The position numbers and the translations under genes are program-made. Below, one piece after another: positions 33,527-42,239 of a DNA stretch of 64,000 nt (position 1 is the first letter of the stretch; each line of letters opens with the position of its first letter). Location of the stretch: the NCBI RefSeq assembly GCF_051062515.1, contig NZ_JAMXEK010000001.1; one strand, 5' to 3'. The DNA comes from Aliarcobacter sp017996075. GTDB taxonomy: Bacteria; Campylobacterota; Campylobacteria; Campylobacterales; Arcobacteraceae. The notes beneath the pieces are model-generated. The model worked only from the letters and a program-made list of their open reading frames with translations, searched no databases and was not told the origin of the DNA.

Positions 33527-35467
33527 TTGAGACTTTTTTTAAATCTTAAACTTCTTTTTTTAGGAATCTTTTTAAATATAAACTTATATTCAAAAGATTT
33601 AACAAAAGTTACAATTCAACTATCTTGGTTTGATCAGTTCCAATTTGCTGGTTATTATATGGCAAAAGAGGAAGGATTTTACAAAGATGCTGGGCTTGAT
33701 GTTCAGATTTTGCCATTTTCTTTAGGTATGAATATTCCAAAAATGGTAAATGATGGAGATGTAGATTTTGCAATAGGAAGAGAAAATCTAATCCTTGAAA
33801 AAGCAAAATATCCAAAAATCATAGCTCTTGCAGCAATTTTTCAAGCAACGCCTTTAGTACTTCTAACAACAAAAGATTCAGGAATAGATTCATTTAATAA
33901 GTTTGAAAATAAAAAACTTATGAGAACAAAAGATGATGGAAGTGAAGTATCTATAAAAGCAATGTTGGCTTCTAGCAAGATAGATGTAAAAAGTATAGCT
34001 CAAGTAGAACACTCACACAATATTTATGATTTGATAGATAAAAAAGTTGATATTATCTCTGCATATACATCAAAAGCACCATATATATTACAAAAAGAGC
34101 AAATAAAATATAATATTTTTTATCCAAAAGATTATGGCTTTGATATGTATAGTGATTTTTTAATCACAAATATAGATAAATACAACAATGATTACAATAT
34201 TGTTGAAAAATTTAAAAAAGCATCTTTAAAAGGTTGGGAATATGCATATAATAATATAGAAAAAAGTGTAGATATTATTTTTGAAAAATATAATACTCAA
34301 AATCTTTCAAAAGAAGAACTTATTTTTGAAGCAAATGAGCTAAAAAAGTTATCATATTTAAATATTAATAGATTAGGAGATATGAAACAAGAAAAAGTTC
34401 AAAGAATATATGATTTATACAATGTTATGGGATATATAAATAATGAATTTAAAATAGACAATTTTATAGGATATGATAAAAAAAGTAGACTAGAAAAATG
34501 GTTGTATTTAAAATTTGAAGAGCATTTTGGTTTATCGCTTTTATGGAAAATTTTATTGATTATTTTTATAATTATAGGAATATTTGTATATAGACAATAT
34601 TTTATAATAAAGTTAAACAAAAGGTTAAAAAATCTTGTAAATATAAAAACAAATAGATTAAAAATAATGAATAAAAAACTTGCAACAAGGATAAAAAAAG
34701 AGTTAGATAAGCATCAAGAAAAAGATAGAATTTTGGCTCAACAACAAAAAATGGTAGCAATGGGGCAAATGATTGAAAACATTGCTCATCAGTGGAGACA
34801 ACCACTCTCTGTTATTAGTACAAGTGCCAGTGGATTAAAATTAAAAAAACAACTAAATATCTTGGAAGATGAAGAGCTTATAAAAAGTATAGATAAAATA
34901 GTAGATACAGCGAAGTATCTATCTGATACAATAGATGATTTTAGATATTTTTTTAAACCTCAAAAAGATAAAACAAAGTTTAGTTTGGCAAAAAATATTG
35001 AAAAAAGCTTGAGTTTTTTGGAAGCAACTTTAAAAGAAAACTCTATAAAAGTTGAGTTTGATTATGAAGATATTGATATTATTGCATATGAAACAGAACT
35101 TATACAAGTTTTTATAAATATTATAAATAACTCAAAAGATGCATTTATTGAGAAAAAAATTGAAGATAGAGTAATTTTTATATCAATAAAAAAATTTCCA
35201 AATAGGATTTTAATAGAGATAAAAGATAATGCAGGTGGAGTAGAAGAGGATATTTTAGATAAAGTATTTGAGCCATACTTTACTACAAAACATCAATATA
35301 ATGGAACAGGAATAGGTCTTTATATGTCAAATCAAATTATAAAAACACATCTAAATGGAGATATTTTTATGAAAAATTGTAGCTTTAAATATAAAAATAT
35401 TGAACAAAAAGGTGTTATTACAACTATTGTTTTACCTAAAAATATATTTGAAGAGATAAAAAATTGA
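33527..35467 (+). CDS. Sensor histidine kinase with NMT1/THI5-like periplasmic domain
   Basis: A 646-residue membrane kinase. A signal/anchor segment is followed by an NMT1/THI5-like ligand-binding domain (about residues 25-300; QLSWFDQFQFAGYYMAKEEG is the family opening). Then come a transmembrane helix near 338-358, a coiled coil, a HisKA-type motif IAHQWRQP with H421, and an HATPase domain (NIINNSKDAF, KDNAGGV, GTGIGLYMS). The NMT1 fold binds thiamine-pyrimidine-like or other small nitrogenous ligands. No response regulator is adjacent. The start is TTG at 33527 with AAAGG upstream. It overlaps bioA by four bases, so the kinase and biotin gene are coupled. Ligand unknown. Confidence 0.85.
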   Translation: MRLFLNLKLLFLGIFLNINLYSKDLTKVTIQLSWFDQFQFAGYYMAKEEGFYKDAGLDVQILPFSLGMNIPKMVNDGDVDFAIGRENLILEKAKYPKIIALAAIFQATPLVLLTTKDSGIDSFNKFENKKLMRTKDDGSEVSIKAMLASSKIDVKSIAQVEHSHNIYDLIDKKVDIISAYTSKAPYILQKEQIKYNIFYPKDYGFDMYSDFLITNIDKYNNDYNIVEKFKKASLKGWEYAYNNIEKSVDIIFEKYNTQNLSKEELIFEANELKKLSYLNINRLGDMKQEKVQRIYDLYNVMGYINNEFKIDNFIGYDKKSRLEKWLYLKFEEHFGLSLLWKILLIIFIIIGIFVYRQYFIIKLNKRLKNLVNIKTNRLKIMNKKLATRIKKELDKHQEKDRILAQQQKMVAMGQMIENIAHQWRQPLSVISTSASGLKLKKQLNILEDEELIKSIDKIVDTAKYLSDTIDDFRYFFKPQKDKTKFSLAKNIEKSLSFLEATLKENSIKVEFDYEDIDIIAYETELIQVFINIINNSKDAFIEKKIEDRVIFISIKKFPNRILIEIKDNAGGVEEDILDKVFEPYFTTKHQYNGTGIGLYMSNQIIKTHLNGDIFMKNCSFKYKNIEQKGVITTIVLPKNIFEEIKN

Positions 35468-36735
35468 ATTATTTAGAAATAGACAAAAATCATCTTTGGC
35501 ATCCTTATAACTCTTTACCATCAAAAACTCCAATTTTGGCTGTTAAAAAGACAAAAAAATGTAAGATATTTCTAGAAAATGGTGAGATTTTAATTGATGG
35601 AATGAGCTCTTGGTGGAGTGCAATTTTAGGTTATAACAACAAAAAAATATATAAATCTTTGAAAAAACAAGCAAAAACTATGCCTCATATTATGTTTGGT
35701 GGATTAACTCATTCTCCAGCTTCAATTTTGGCAAAAAAGCTTGTACAAATAACTGGTTTAAACTCTGTATTTTTATGCGATAGTGGATCTGTTTCTGTAG
35801 AAGTTGCATTAAAAACAGCAATTTTGTACCAAAAAGCAAAAGGCAAAGAGAAGTTTAAATTTTTAGCTTTAAAAAATGCTTATCATGGAGATACTTTAGG
35901 AGCTATGAGTGTTTGTGATCCTGAAAATTCAATGCACTCTTTATATGGTGACTATTTAAGTTCTAATATTTTTGTAGAGGCTCCAGAATTGGGATTTGAA
36001 GCAGATTTTAGTAAAGCTTTGGAAGATTTAGAGAAAACTTTAAAAATAAATCATGAAAAAATTGCAGGATTTATTCTTGAACCAGTTGTGCAAGGTGCAG
36101 GTGGAATGAGGATATATAATCCAAAATATTTAGAAAAAGTAAGAGAACTTTGTACAAAATATGATATTTTGATGATTTTAGATGAGATTGCAACTGGTTT
36201 TGGACATACAGGAGAGATGTTTGCTTTTTTACATACAAATATAAAACCAGATATTTTAACTATAGGAAAAGGTCTTACTGGCGGAACTTTAACAATGGCT
36301 GCAATGATTACTTCTAAAAATATAAGTGATACTATTTCAAATAGTGATATTAAAGTTCTTATGCATGGACCTACATTTATGGCAAATCCACTAGCATGTA
36401 GTGTTGCAAATGCATCTATTGATGAGCTTTTAAACTTTAATTGGAAAAAAAGAGTTTTAAAAATTGAGAAAATCTTTAAAAAAGAGTTAGAAAAAGTAAA
36501 AGATAGTTTTTTAGTAAAAGATATAAGAAATATTGGTGCTATTGGAGTAATAGAGCTAAAAGATAATATTTATGCTTCCCAACTTCAAGATTTTTGTATA
36601 AAAAATGGAGTTTGGCTTCGTCCTTTTGGAAAACTTTTTTACTCTATTGTTGCATATACAATATCAAAAAAAGAGCTAAAAAAAATCACAAAAACCATGA
36701 TAGAAGCAATAAAATATCTAGAAGAACTCTCTTAA
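35464..36735 (+). CDS. bioA: Adenosylmethionine-8-amino-7-oxononanoate aminotransferase BioA
   Basis: PLP enzyme making 7,8-diaminopelargonate in biotin synthesis. The 423 residues show LWHPYNSLPS near the N-terminus, MSSWWSAILGYNN, the aspartate of ILDEIATGFGHTGEMF and the PLP lysine in LTIGKGLTGGTL. The start TTG overlaps the kinase stop as TTGA. Its own stop TAA overlaps the stop of the convergent DsrE gene in the palindrome TTAA. No other bio genes are nearby. Confidence 0.92.
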   Translation: MNYLEIDKNHLWHPYNSLPSKTPILAVKKTKKCKIFLENGEILIDGMSSWWSAILGYNNKKIYKSLKKQAKTMPHIMFGGLTHSPASILAKKLVQITGLNSVFLCDSGSVSVEVALKTAILYQKAKGKEKFKFLALKNAYHGDTLGAMSVCDPENSMHSLYGDYLSSNIFVEAPELGFEADFSKALEDLEKTLKINHEKIAGFILEPVVQGAGGMRIYNPKYLEKVRELCTKYDILMILDEIATGFGHTGEMFAFLHTNIKPDILTIGKGLTGGTLTMAAMITSKNISDTISNSDIKVLMHGPTFMANPLACSVANASIDELLNFNWKKRVLKIEKIFKKELEKVKDSFLVKDIRNIGAIGVIELKDNIYASQLQDFCIKNGVWLRPFGKLFYSIVAYTISKKELKKITKTMIEAIKYLEELS

Positions 36736-37070
36736 ATAGTTAAAACAGAAAAAGTTTCATCTTTTAAAGCATTTGTTAAAAATTCACCAGTATGAGTTAT
36801 TTCAATACCAAGTTTTTCCAATTCATCTCTTGCTCCATAATCTTCTACACAAACTATACAAGCACTCATTTTTACACCTGTGCTTAAAATATATTTTAGT
36901 TTTTCTTGAATAAAAGTCTCTTTTACAAGTAAAATAGATGGACCCCAAATCATCAAATGTGCTGTTTTCCAATAATTTCTATCTAAAATTACACTGGAAT
37001 ATAGAAGTGGAAAGTTATTTGCAACTTCAATATCTCCATTGGTCCAAACTATAAGTAAATTCTCTTTCAT
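36732..37070 (-). CDS. DsrE-family protein
   Basis: A 112-residue cytoplasmic protein of the DsrE/DsrF-like fold, judged from LLIVWTNGDIEVANNFPLLY, HLMIWGPSILLVKE and the C-terminal EITHTGEFLTNALKD. A CIVC pair (ACIVCVEDYGA) occupies the place where a sulfur-carrying cysteine occurs in some relatives. Such proteins handle sulfur or act as small sulfur-redox partners; the role here is unknown. It converges with bioA, sharing TTAA. A minus-strand TATAAT at 37084-37089 stands 13 bases before the ATG. Confidence 0.7.
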   Translation of the reverse strand: MKENLLIVWTNGDIEVANNFPLLYSSVILDRNYWKTAHLMIWGPSILLVKETFIQEKLKYILSTGVKMSACIVCVEDYGARDELEKLGIEITHTGEFLTNALKDETFSVLTI

Positions 37071-37102
37071 TTTAAATGCCTTTATTATAATCTTTAAATT
37101 TG

Positions 37103-37108
37103 TATAAT
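37103..37108 (+). promoter_or_regulatory. Candidate -10 box for msrBA
   Basis: TATAAT 23 bases before the ATG, with AAAGGA in between at 37117-37122. Divergent from a minus-strand TATAAT at 37084-37089 for the DsrE gene. Confidence 0.45.
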
Positions 37109-37131
37109 ACTATTTTAAAGGAAATAAATCT

Positions 37132-37977
37132 ATGAAATATAATAATTTAACGCAAGATGAAAAGTATATAATAGAGCAAAAAGGTACAGAATATCCATTT
37201 AGCGGTATTTATAATGATTTTTATGAAGAGGGAGTATATCTATGTAAAAAATGTAATGCACCTTTGTATAAAAGTGAAGATAAGTTCAAATCATCTTGTG
37301 GATGGCCAAGTTTTGACGATGAGATAGTTGGTGCTATTAAAAAAGTTCCAGATACGGATGGAAGAAGAGTTGAGATTGTTTGTCAAAAATGTGGTGGACA
37401 CTTAGGACATATTTTTGAAGGAGAGGGTTTTACTTCAAAAAATGTAAGACATTGCGTAAACTCCCTATCTTTGAATTTTAAATCAAAAAAAGAAAATTTT
37501 AAAAAAGCATATTTTGCAGCAGGTTGTTTTTGGGGAGTAGAATTTTTATTTCAAAAACAAATAGGGGTTTTAGAAGTAGTTTCAGGATATATGGGTGGAG
37601 ATATAGAAAATCCTACATATGAGATAGTTTGTGGTGGTTTTAGTGGACATTTAGAAGTTGTAGAAGTTATTTTTGATGAAAATATTGTGAGTTATGAAAC
37701 TTTGGCAAAACTTTTTTTTGAAATTCATGATTTTACTCAAACAAATGGACAAGGTCCAGATATAGGAACTCAATATTCAAGTGCAATTTTTTATTGTGAT
37801 GAAAATCAAAAAAATATAGCAGAAGAGTTAATTGAACAATTAAAGAAAAAAGCTTACAAAGTTGCTACAACTTTAAGACCAAAAGTTAAATTTCATAAAG
37901 CAGAGAGTTATCATCAAAACTATTATAACAAGAGTGGAAAAACTCCATATTGTCATAGTTATAGAAAAGTTTTTTAA
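37132..37977 (+). CDS. msrBA: Fused methionine sulfoxide reductase MsrB-MsrA
   Basis: Repairs both stereoisomers of methionine sulfoxide. The N-terminal MsrB domain has the zinc pairs CKKC and CQKC and catalytic C108 in RHCVNSLSL. The C-terminal MsrA domain starts with AAGCFWG, catalytic C132. 281 residues in B-A order, the reverse of the A-B fusion in some pathogens. No signal peptide, so cytoplasmic. It has its own promoter-like -10 box. Confidence 0.93.
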   Translation: MKYNNLTQDEKYIIEQKGTEYPFSGIYNDFYEEGVYLCKKCNAPLYKSEDKFKSSCGWPSFDDEIVGAIKKVPDTDGRRVEIVCQKCGGHLGHIFEGEGFTSKNVRHCVNSLSLNFKSKKENFKKAYFAAGCFWGVEFLFQKQIGVLEVVSGYMGGDIENPTYEIVCGGFSGHLEVVEVIFDENIVSYETLAKLFFEIHDFTQTNGQGPDIGTQYSSAIFYCDENQKNIAEELIEQLKKKAYKVATTLRPKVKFHKAESYHQNYYNKSGKTPYCHSYRKVF

Positions 37978-38010
37978 AATAGAGTTAAATTTTTAAAAAA
38001 TTATGATAGA

Positions 38011-38038
38011 TTTCAAACTAGAAAAATCTAGTTTGAAA
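38011..38038. terminator. Hairpin between convergent genes, stop codon in the stem
   Basis: A perfect 12-bp stem TTTCAAACTAGA/TCTAGTTTGAAA with loop AAAA. The TAG stop of the minus-strand gene at 38028 is inside the stem. It serves that gene and probably msrBA. Confidence 0.6.
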
Positions 38039-38369
38039 CTCCTAAGATATAATAAATTGGTTTTTTATCAAGTCTTTCAAGTTCTACATTATATTTTTCT
38101 GCCCATTTCCAAATAGTATCATGAAACTCTTCAATTATCTCTTTTGAATCATTTTCATCACATTTTATTTTAAAAAAATCTGTTTTATTTGATAAACCAA
38201 CATAGGCATTCATTTTTTTTAGGTGGTCATTTAGAGTAATTATCTGTTTTGCAAATTTTTCATAACCTTTTGTTACATCTATAGCTCTTTGAGCTTGTTT
38301 TAAAGATGAGTCGTTGTTTGAATAACCAAGTTGTGATAGTATAACTTCAGCCGTTACATCTAGTTTCAT
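38028..38369 (-). CDS. Hypothetical protein, 113 residues
   Basis: I do not recognise this family. The protein is soluble and helical, with EVILSQLGYSNNDSS at the N-terminus and EFHDTIWKWAEKYNVELERL near the C-terminus; no cysteine pairs or membrane segment. The ATG at 38369 is preceded by AAAGGAT, which favours it over an in-frame ATG 12 codons upstream at 38405. It is divergent from the thiamine-binding gene and convergent with msrBA. Confidence 0.65.
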   Translation of the reverse strand: MKLDVTAEVILSQLGYSNNDSSLKQAQRAIDVTKGYEKFAKQIITLNDHLKKMNAYVGLSNKTDFFKIKCDENDSKEIIEEFHDTIWKWAEKYNVELERLDKKPIYYILGVSN

Positions 38370-38441
38370 ATTTATCCTTTTAATGAAATTTGTATATACT
38401 AGCAAAACAAATTTGAAAATATGATTTAAAAGGTATAAAAA

Positions 38442-38756
38442 ATGTCAGTTTTAATGAGTTTAGCAATGTTTCCAACAGATACAAAAGGAAGTAAAAGCAA
38501 AGAAGTATCACAGATTTTAGAGATTATAAAAAATAGTGGATTAGATTATCAGCTAACATCTATGAATACAATTGTTGAAGCAAAAACCTTAAAAGAGCTA
38601 TTGGATTTGCTAAATCTTTGCTATTTAAAACTTGAAGAGTTAGGATGCAATAGAGTATATGCAGTTGCCAATTTTGATATAAGAACAAGTGGTGAAAATA
38701 GAATACAAACAAAAATAAAATCAGTTGAAAACCATATAGGAAAAGTTTCTAAATAG
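38442..38756 (+). CDS. MTH1187-family thiamine-binding protein
   Basis: A 104-residue ferredoxin-like fold protein of the MTH1187/YkoF group, which binds thiamine or related ligands as an oligomer. Typical segments are SLAMFPTDTKGSKSKEVSQI and YQLTSMNTIVEAKTL. No transporter is adjacent. AAAAGG lies upstream of the ATG. It is 38 bases from ppk2, which has its own -10 box, so cotranscription is uncertain. Confidence 0.8.
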   Translation: MSVLMSLAMFPTDTKGSKSKEVSQILEIIKNSGLDYQLTSMNTIVEAKTLKELLDLLNLCYLKLEELGCNRVYAVANFDIRTSGENRIQTKIKSVENHIGKVSK

Positions 38757-38762
38757 TTTGTG

Positions 38763-38768
38763 TATAAT
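38763..38768 (+). promoter_or_regulatory. Candidate -10 box for ppk2
   Basis: TATAAT 26 bases before the ATG at 38795, followed by an AAGGGG ribosome site. Confidence 0.45.
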
Positions 38769-38794
38769 ATATTGATAAATAAAAAAGGGGCAAA

Positions 38795-39700
38795 ATGAAT
38801 TTCGAAAAATTTTATGAAAAAAGTCGTAGAGCAAATGCAAATATGAGTTTAGATGAGTTCATTGAAAAATTAAAAGAGGCAAATGGTAGTTTTGTAAGTG
38901 ATTTGCACTCAAAATTTATATATAGAACAAAAGATGATATATTAAAACCTTATCAAGTAGAGCTTATAAAGCTTCAAGCACATCTTGAAAAGCATAATGA
39001 AAAGATGATTATACTTATGGAAGGAAGAGATGCTTCTGGAAAAGGTGGTGCCATTAGAAGAATCACAAGATATATGAATGAAAAGCATTATAGAGTAGTA
39101 GCTCTTGGAAAGCCTTCAGATGTTCAAAAAACACAATGGTATTTTCAAAGATATGTAGAGCAATTTCCAAAGGGTGGAGAGTTAGTTATATTTGATAGAA
39201 GTTGGTACAATCGTGCTATGGTTGAGCCTGTTTTTGGATTTTGTACACAAAATGAGTATGAAGTTTTTATGAGAAGTGTTCAAAGATTTGAAGAGGATTT
39301 AATTGATCATGGATTTCATTTTTTAAAAATTTATTTATCTGTATCAAAAGAAGAGCAAGCAAGAAGATTTGAAGAGAGAGAAGAAAATCCTCTAAAACAA
39401 TGGAAGCTAAGTGAAATTGATATGCAGATGCAAAGTAGGTGGGAAGAGTTTACCCAAAAAAAATATGATATGTTAAAGTACACAAATACTCCAAAATCAC
39501 CTTGGACAATTATAAGAAGTGATAGTAAATTTTTGGCTAGACTTAATTCTATAAAAGTTATTTTAAACTCAATTCCTTATGAAGGTCGAGATGAAAGGTT
39601 AGATTTCTCAGTTGATAGTGATGTTGTGATTACTGCTGAAAAAGAGCTTGAAATTATGGATTATAAGAAAAATTCAGGAATCACTCAAGGTTTAATCTAA
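38795..39700 (+). CDS. ppk2: Polyphosphate kinase 2
   Basis: Transfers phosphate between polyphosphate and nucleotides. The 301 residues contain a Walker A MEGRDASGKGGAIRR, the lid-type VVALGKPSDVQKTQWYFQRY and the Walker B region FDRSWYNRAMVEPVFGFC. The single-domain length fits the class acting on nucleoside diphosphates, but direction is not predictable. The 3' end overlaps the convergent M15 gene by nine bases. Confidence 0.9.
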   Translation: MNFEKFYEKSRRANANMSLDEFIEKLKEANGSFVSDLHSKFIYRTKDDILKPYQVELIKLQAHLEKHNEKMIILMEGRDASGKGGAIRRITRYMNEKHYRVVALGKPSDVQKTQWYFQRYVEQFPKGGELVIFDRSWYNRAMVEPVFGFCTQNEYEVFMRSVQRFEEDLIDHGFHFLKIYLSVSKEEQARRFEEREENPLKQWKLSEIDMQMQSRWEEFTQKKYDMLKYTNTPKSPWTIIRSDSKFLARLNSIKVILNSIPYEGRDERLDFSVDSDVVITAEKELEIMDYKKNSGITQGLI

Positions 39701-40444
39701 AAGTAACTCAGGTCTATACTCAAAGTGCATGGTATCATAATGATACCATCGCCCTCCCCAAATAAAACCATGTTTCTCAAATATTTTTACAATTTCAAGA
39801 GGAATTTTGTTTTTATATTCAATATTGTTCCCTTTTTTATCCCAAAGCCAATAGTTTGAATACTCTTTATTTAAATCAATAGCTATTGCAAAACTATGGG
39901 TGCTAAGCCTATTTGTACCACTAATTTTTCTAAAATTATAAACTCCATCTGGATTTATTATATATTTTTTAAACTCTTTTGGTAGATTTTCTAATTCACT
40001 ACTTATTTTTTCTAGTTTTTTATCTATACCGTTTATTTTTGTAACCCATAAAGTTTTATTTTGACTTTTTTCTAGCCACTTTATTTTCACAAGATTTTTT
40101 TCTATTTCTTGTTTATTTTTACCATATATTTTTTTGAAAAACTCTTCATTTCTAAATCTTCCAGCATCTTCATTTTTTTTTGGAATATAGTTTATATCTT
40201 CATCTATTTTTATGTATTTCATACTCATTTGATTTTCCAAAGAACTATTTTGAATAATCTCTTCATAGCTTAAATCTTTATTATTTGTAGAAAATTGTAG
40301 TTTTGAACCATCTTTGAAATATATAAAATTATCTTCATATTTTTCTAAAAAAAGAGGATAAGCAAGAATTAACCTTTTTGCAAGATTTTCATTTGCAAAA
40401 AGGTTTAAAGATAGAAAAAGTAGAAATAAAACTCTATTTCGCAT
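39692..40444 (-). CDS. M15-family peptidoglycan peptidase
   Basis: A secreted D-Ala-D-Ala-type or endopeptidase of the M15 family. A signal peptide (RVLFLLFLSLNLFANE) precedes the zinc motifs LSTHSFAIAIDLN (His and Asp) and WYHYDTMHFEYRP (His). 250 residues. It is last in a run with aroC, overlapping that gene by 11 bases, and overlaps convergent ppk2 by nine bases. With the Csd3- and Csd6-like enzymes this is the third peptidoglycan hydrolase in the window. Confidence 0.83.
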   Translation of the reverse strand: MRNRVLFLLFLSLNLFANENLAKRLILAYPLFLEKYEDNFIYFKDGSKLQFSTNNKDLSYEEIIQNSSLENQMSMKYIKIDEDINYIPKKNEDAGRFRNEEFFKKIYGKNKQEIEKNLVKIKWLEKSQNKTLWVTKINGIDKKLEKISSELENLPKEFKKYIINPDGVYNFRKISGTNRLSTHSFAIAIDLNKEYSNYWLWDKKGNNIEYKNKIPLEIVKIFEKHGFIWGGRWYHYDTMHFEYRPELLLD

Positions 40445-41510
40445 AAACTTTTTTGATATTTTCTACTTTTGATGACATATTTAGTAAAAGCATATCAACT
40501 AAAACAAGTGCAGTCATAGATTCAGCAACAACACTTCCTCTTATCGCAACACAAGGATCATGTCTTCCTTTTAGTTTACACTCTACTTCATTTCCATAAA
40601 CATCAACTGTCTCTTGCTCTATAAAAATTGATGGTGTTGCTTTGAAATATACTTTTACATTTATATCATCACCATTTGAGATTCCTCCCAAAATTCCACC
40701 ACTATGGTTTGTCTTAAATCCAGATTTTCTTATTTGGTCGTTATTATCAAATCCAAAAACTCTAGAGGCTAAGATTCCATCACCAATTTCAATAGCTTTT
40801 ACAGCGTTTATACTCATCATTGCATTTGCAATTTGTGCATCTAATTTATGATAAATTGGCTCACCTAGCCCAACTGGACAATTTTTTACATTAATAAGTG
40901 CAACTCCACCAACACTATTATGAGAGTTTTTGGCTTTTAAAATAGCATTTTTTTGAGCATCTTCAACATTTGAATCAAGTGCAAAAATTTCTGAATTTCT
41001 AGCATTTTCAAAGTTAAAATTATCTGCTTTTACACCATCTATCTCACAAATTCCACTTCTGACATCAATGTTTAATTCATTTAATAGAAGTTTTGCAATA
41101 GCTCCAGCTGCAACTCTTGCTGCTGTTTCACGAGCCGAGCTTCTTCCTCCACCTCTATAATCTCTAATTCCATATTTATTAAAATATGTAAAATCAGCAT
41201 GTCCTGGTCTAAATAAATCTTTTATATTTGAATAATCACTTGATTTTTGATTTTCATTAAAAATAATCATAGCAATTGAAGTTCCTGTTGAATATCCTTC
41301 AAAAACACCACTTAAAATTTCAACAATATCGCCTTCATTTCTCTTTGTTGCAAACTCATTTTGTCCAGGTTTTCTTCTGTTCATTTCAGCTTGAATAAAC
41401 TCTTCATCAATTTTTATTCCAGCTGGAACACCATCAACTATACATCCTAATGCTTTTCCATGTGATTCACCAAATGTTGTAAATCTAAATCTATGTCCAA
41501 AACTATTCAA
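40434..41510 (-). CDS. aroC: Chorismate synthase AroC
   Basis: Final shikimate-pathway enzyme, FMNH2-dependent. The 358 residues carry the signatures FGESHGKALGCIVDGVPAG, RDYRGGGRSSARETAARVAA and GDDINVKVYFKATPSI. The start is TTG, overlapping the rnc stop as TTGA, so translation is coupled. Normal length. Confidence 0.95.
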   Translation of the reverse strand: MNSFGHRFRFTTFGESHGKALGCIVDGVPAGIKIDEEFIQAEMNRRKPGQNEFATKRNEGDIVEILSGVFEGYSTGTSIAMIIFNENQKSSDYSNIKDLFRPGHADFTYFNKYGIRDYRGGGRSSARETAARVAAGAIAKLLLNELNIDVRSGICEIDGVKADNFNFENARNSEIFALDSNVEDAQKNAILKAKNSHNSVGGVALINVKNCPVGLGEPIYHKLDAQIANAMMSINAVKAIEIGDGILASRVFGFDNNDQIRKSGFKTNHSGGILGGISNGDDINVKVYFKATPSIFIEQETVDVYGNEVECKLKGRHDPCVAIRGSVVAESMTALVLVDMLLLNMSSKVENIKKVYAK

Positions 41511-42187
41511 TTCTCTTCCTCGCTTAGTTTAGCAATAGCAATTTTTGCAGCTGCTTGTTGAGCTAATTTTTTACTTTTTCCACTAGCTTTTCCAAAATTT
41601 TTACCATCAATCCAAATAGATACTTCAAACTCTTTTTTGTGGTCAGGTCCGTATGAACCTTCAACAACATATTCAGGAATTGATGCAAATTTTGCTTGAG
41701 TTATCTCTTGCAAAGCTGTTTTGTAGTCGCTAAATAGTACATCTAGATTTATTTTATCATAACAATTTTCAAGTAGATTTAAAATGATAGGTTTTAGTGT
41801 TTCTAAGCCACTTTCAAGATATATTGCACCCATTATTGCTTCAAATGCATCTGAAAGTATAGAAGATTTTGTTCTTCCTTTGTTTCTCTCTTCAGCGTTT
41901 GATATAAATATATAATCACCTAAATTTATCTCATTTGCTAGTTTTGTAAATCCAGTTTCATTTACTAAGCTAGCTCTTATTTTAGATAGTTCACCCTCAT
42001 TTGATTTTGGAAAATTTGTATATAAATACTCTCCTACAATTAAGTTTAAAACAGCATCACCTAGAAACTCTAGTCTTTCGTTGTTATATGGTTTTTTGAA
42101 ACTTTTATGAGTAAGTGCTTCGATTATCAGATTTTTGTTTCTAAACTGATAATCCAAACACTTTTCAAGATTTGAATAATCGCTCAA
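41507..42187 (-). CDS. rnc: Ribonuclease III
   Basis: Double-strand RNA endonuclease. The 226 residues have the catalytic signature NERLEFLGDAVLNLIVGEYL, the second acidic site SDAFEAIMGAIYLESG and a C-terminal dsRNA-binding domain ending GKSKKLAQQAAAKIAIAKL. The start is TTG with AAAGGAT upstream. It is followed by aroC with a four-base overlap and preceded by the LapB-like gene by 52 bases. Confidence 0.95.
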   Translation of the reverse strand: MSDYSNLEKCLDYQFRNKNLIIEALTHKSFKKPYNNERLEFLGDAVLNLIVGEYLYTNFPKSNEGELSKIRASLVNETGFTKLANEINLGDYIFISNAEERNKGRTKSSILSDAFEAIMGAIYLESGLETLKPIILNLLENCYDKINLDVLFSDYKTALQEITQAKFASIPEYVVEGSYGPDHKKEFEVSIWIDGKNFGKASGKSKKLAQQAAAKIAIAKLSEEEN

Positions 42188-42239
42188 TTTTTATCCTTTA
42201 TTTTAAAATTGTAAAAGTATAACACAAATATATTTTATT

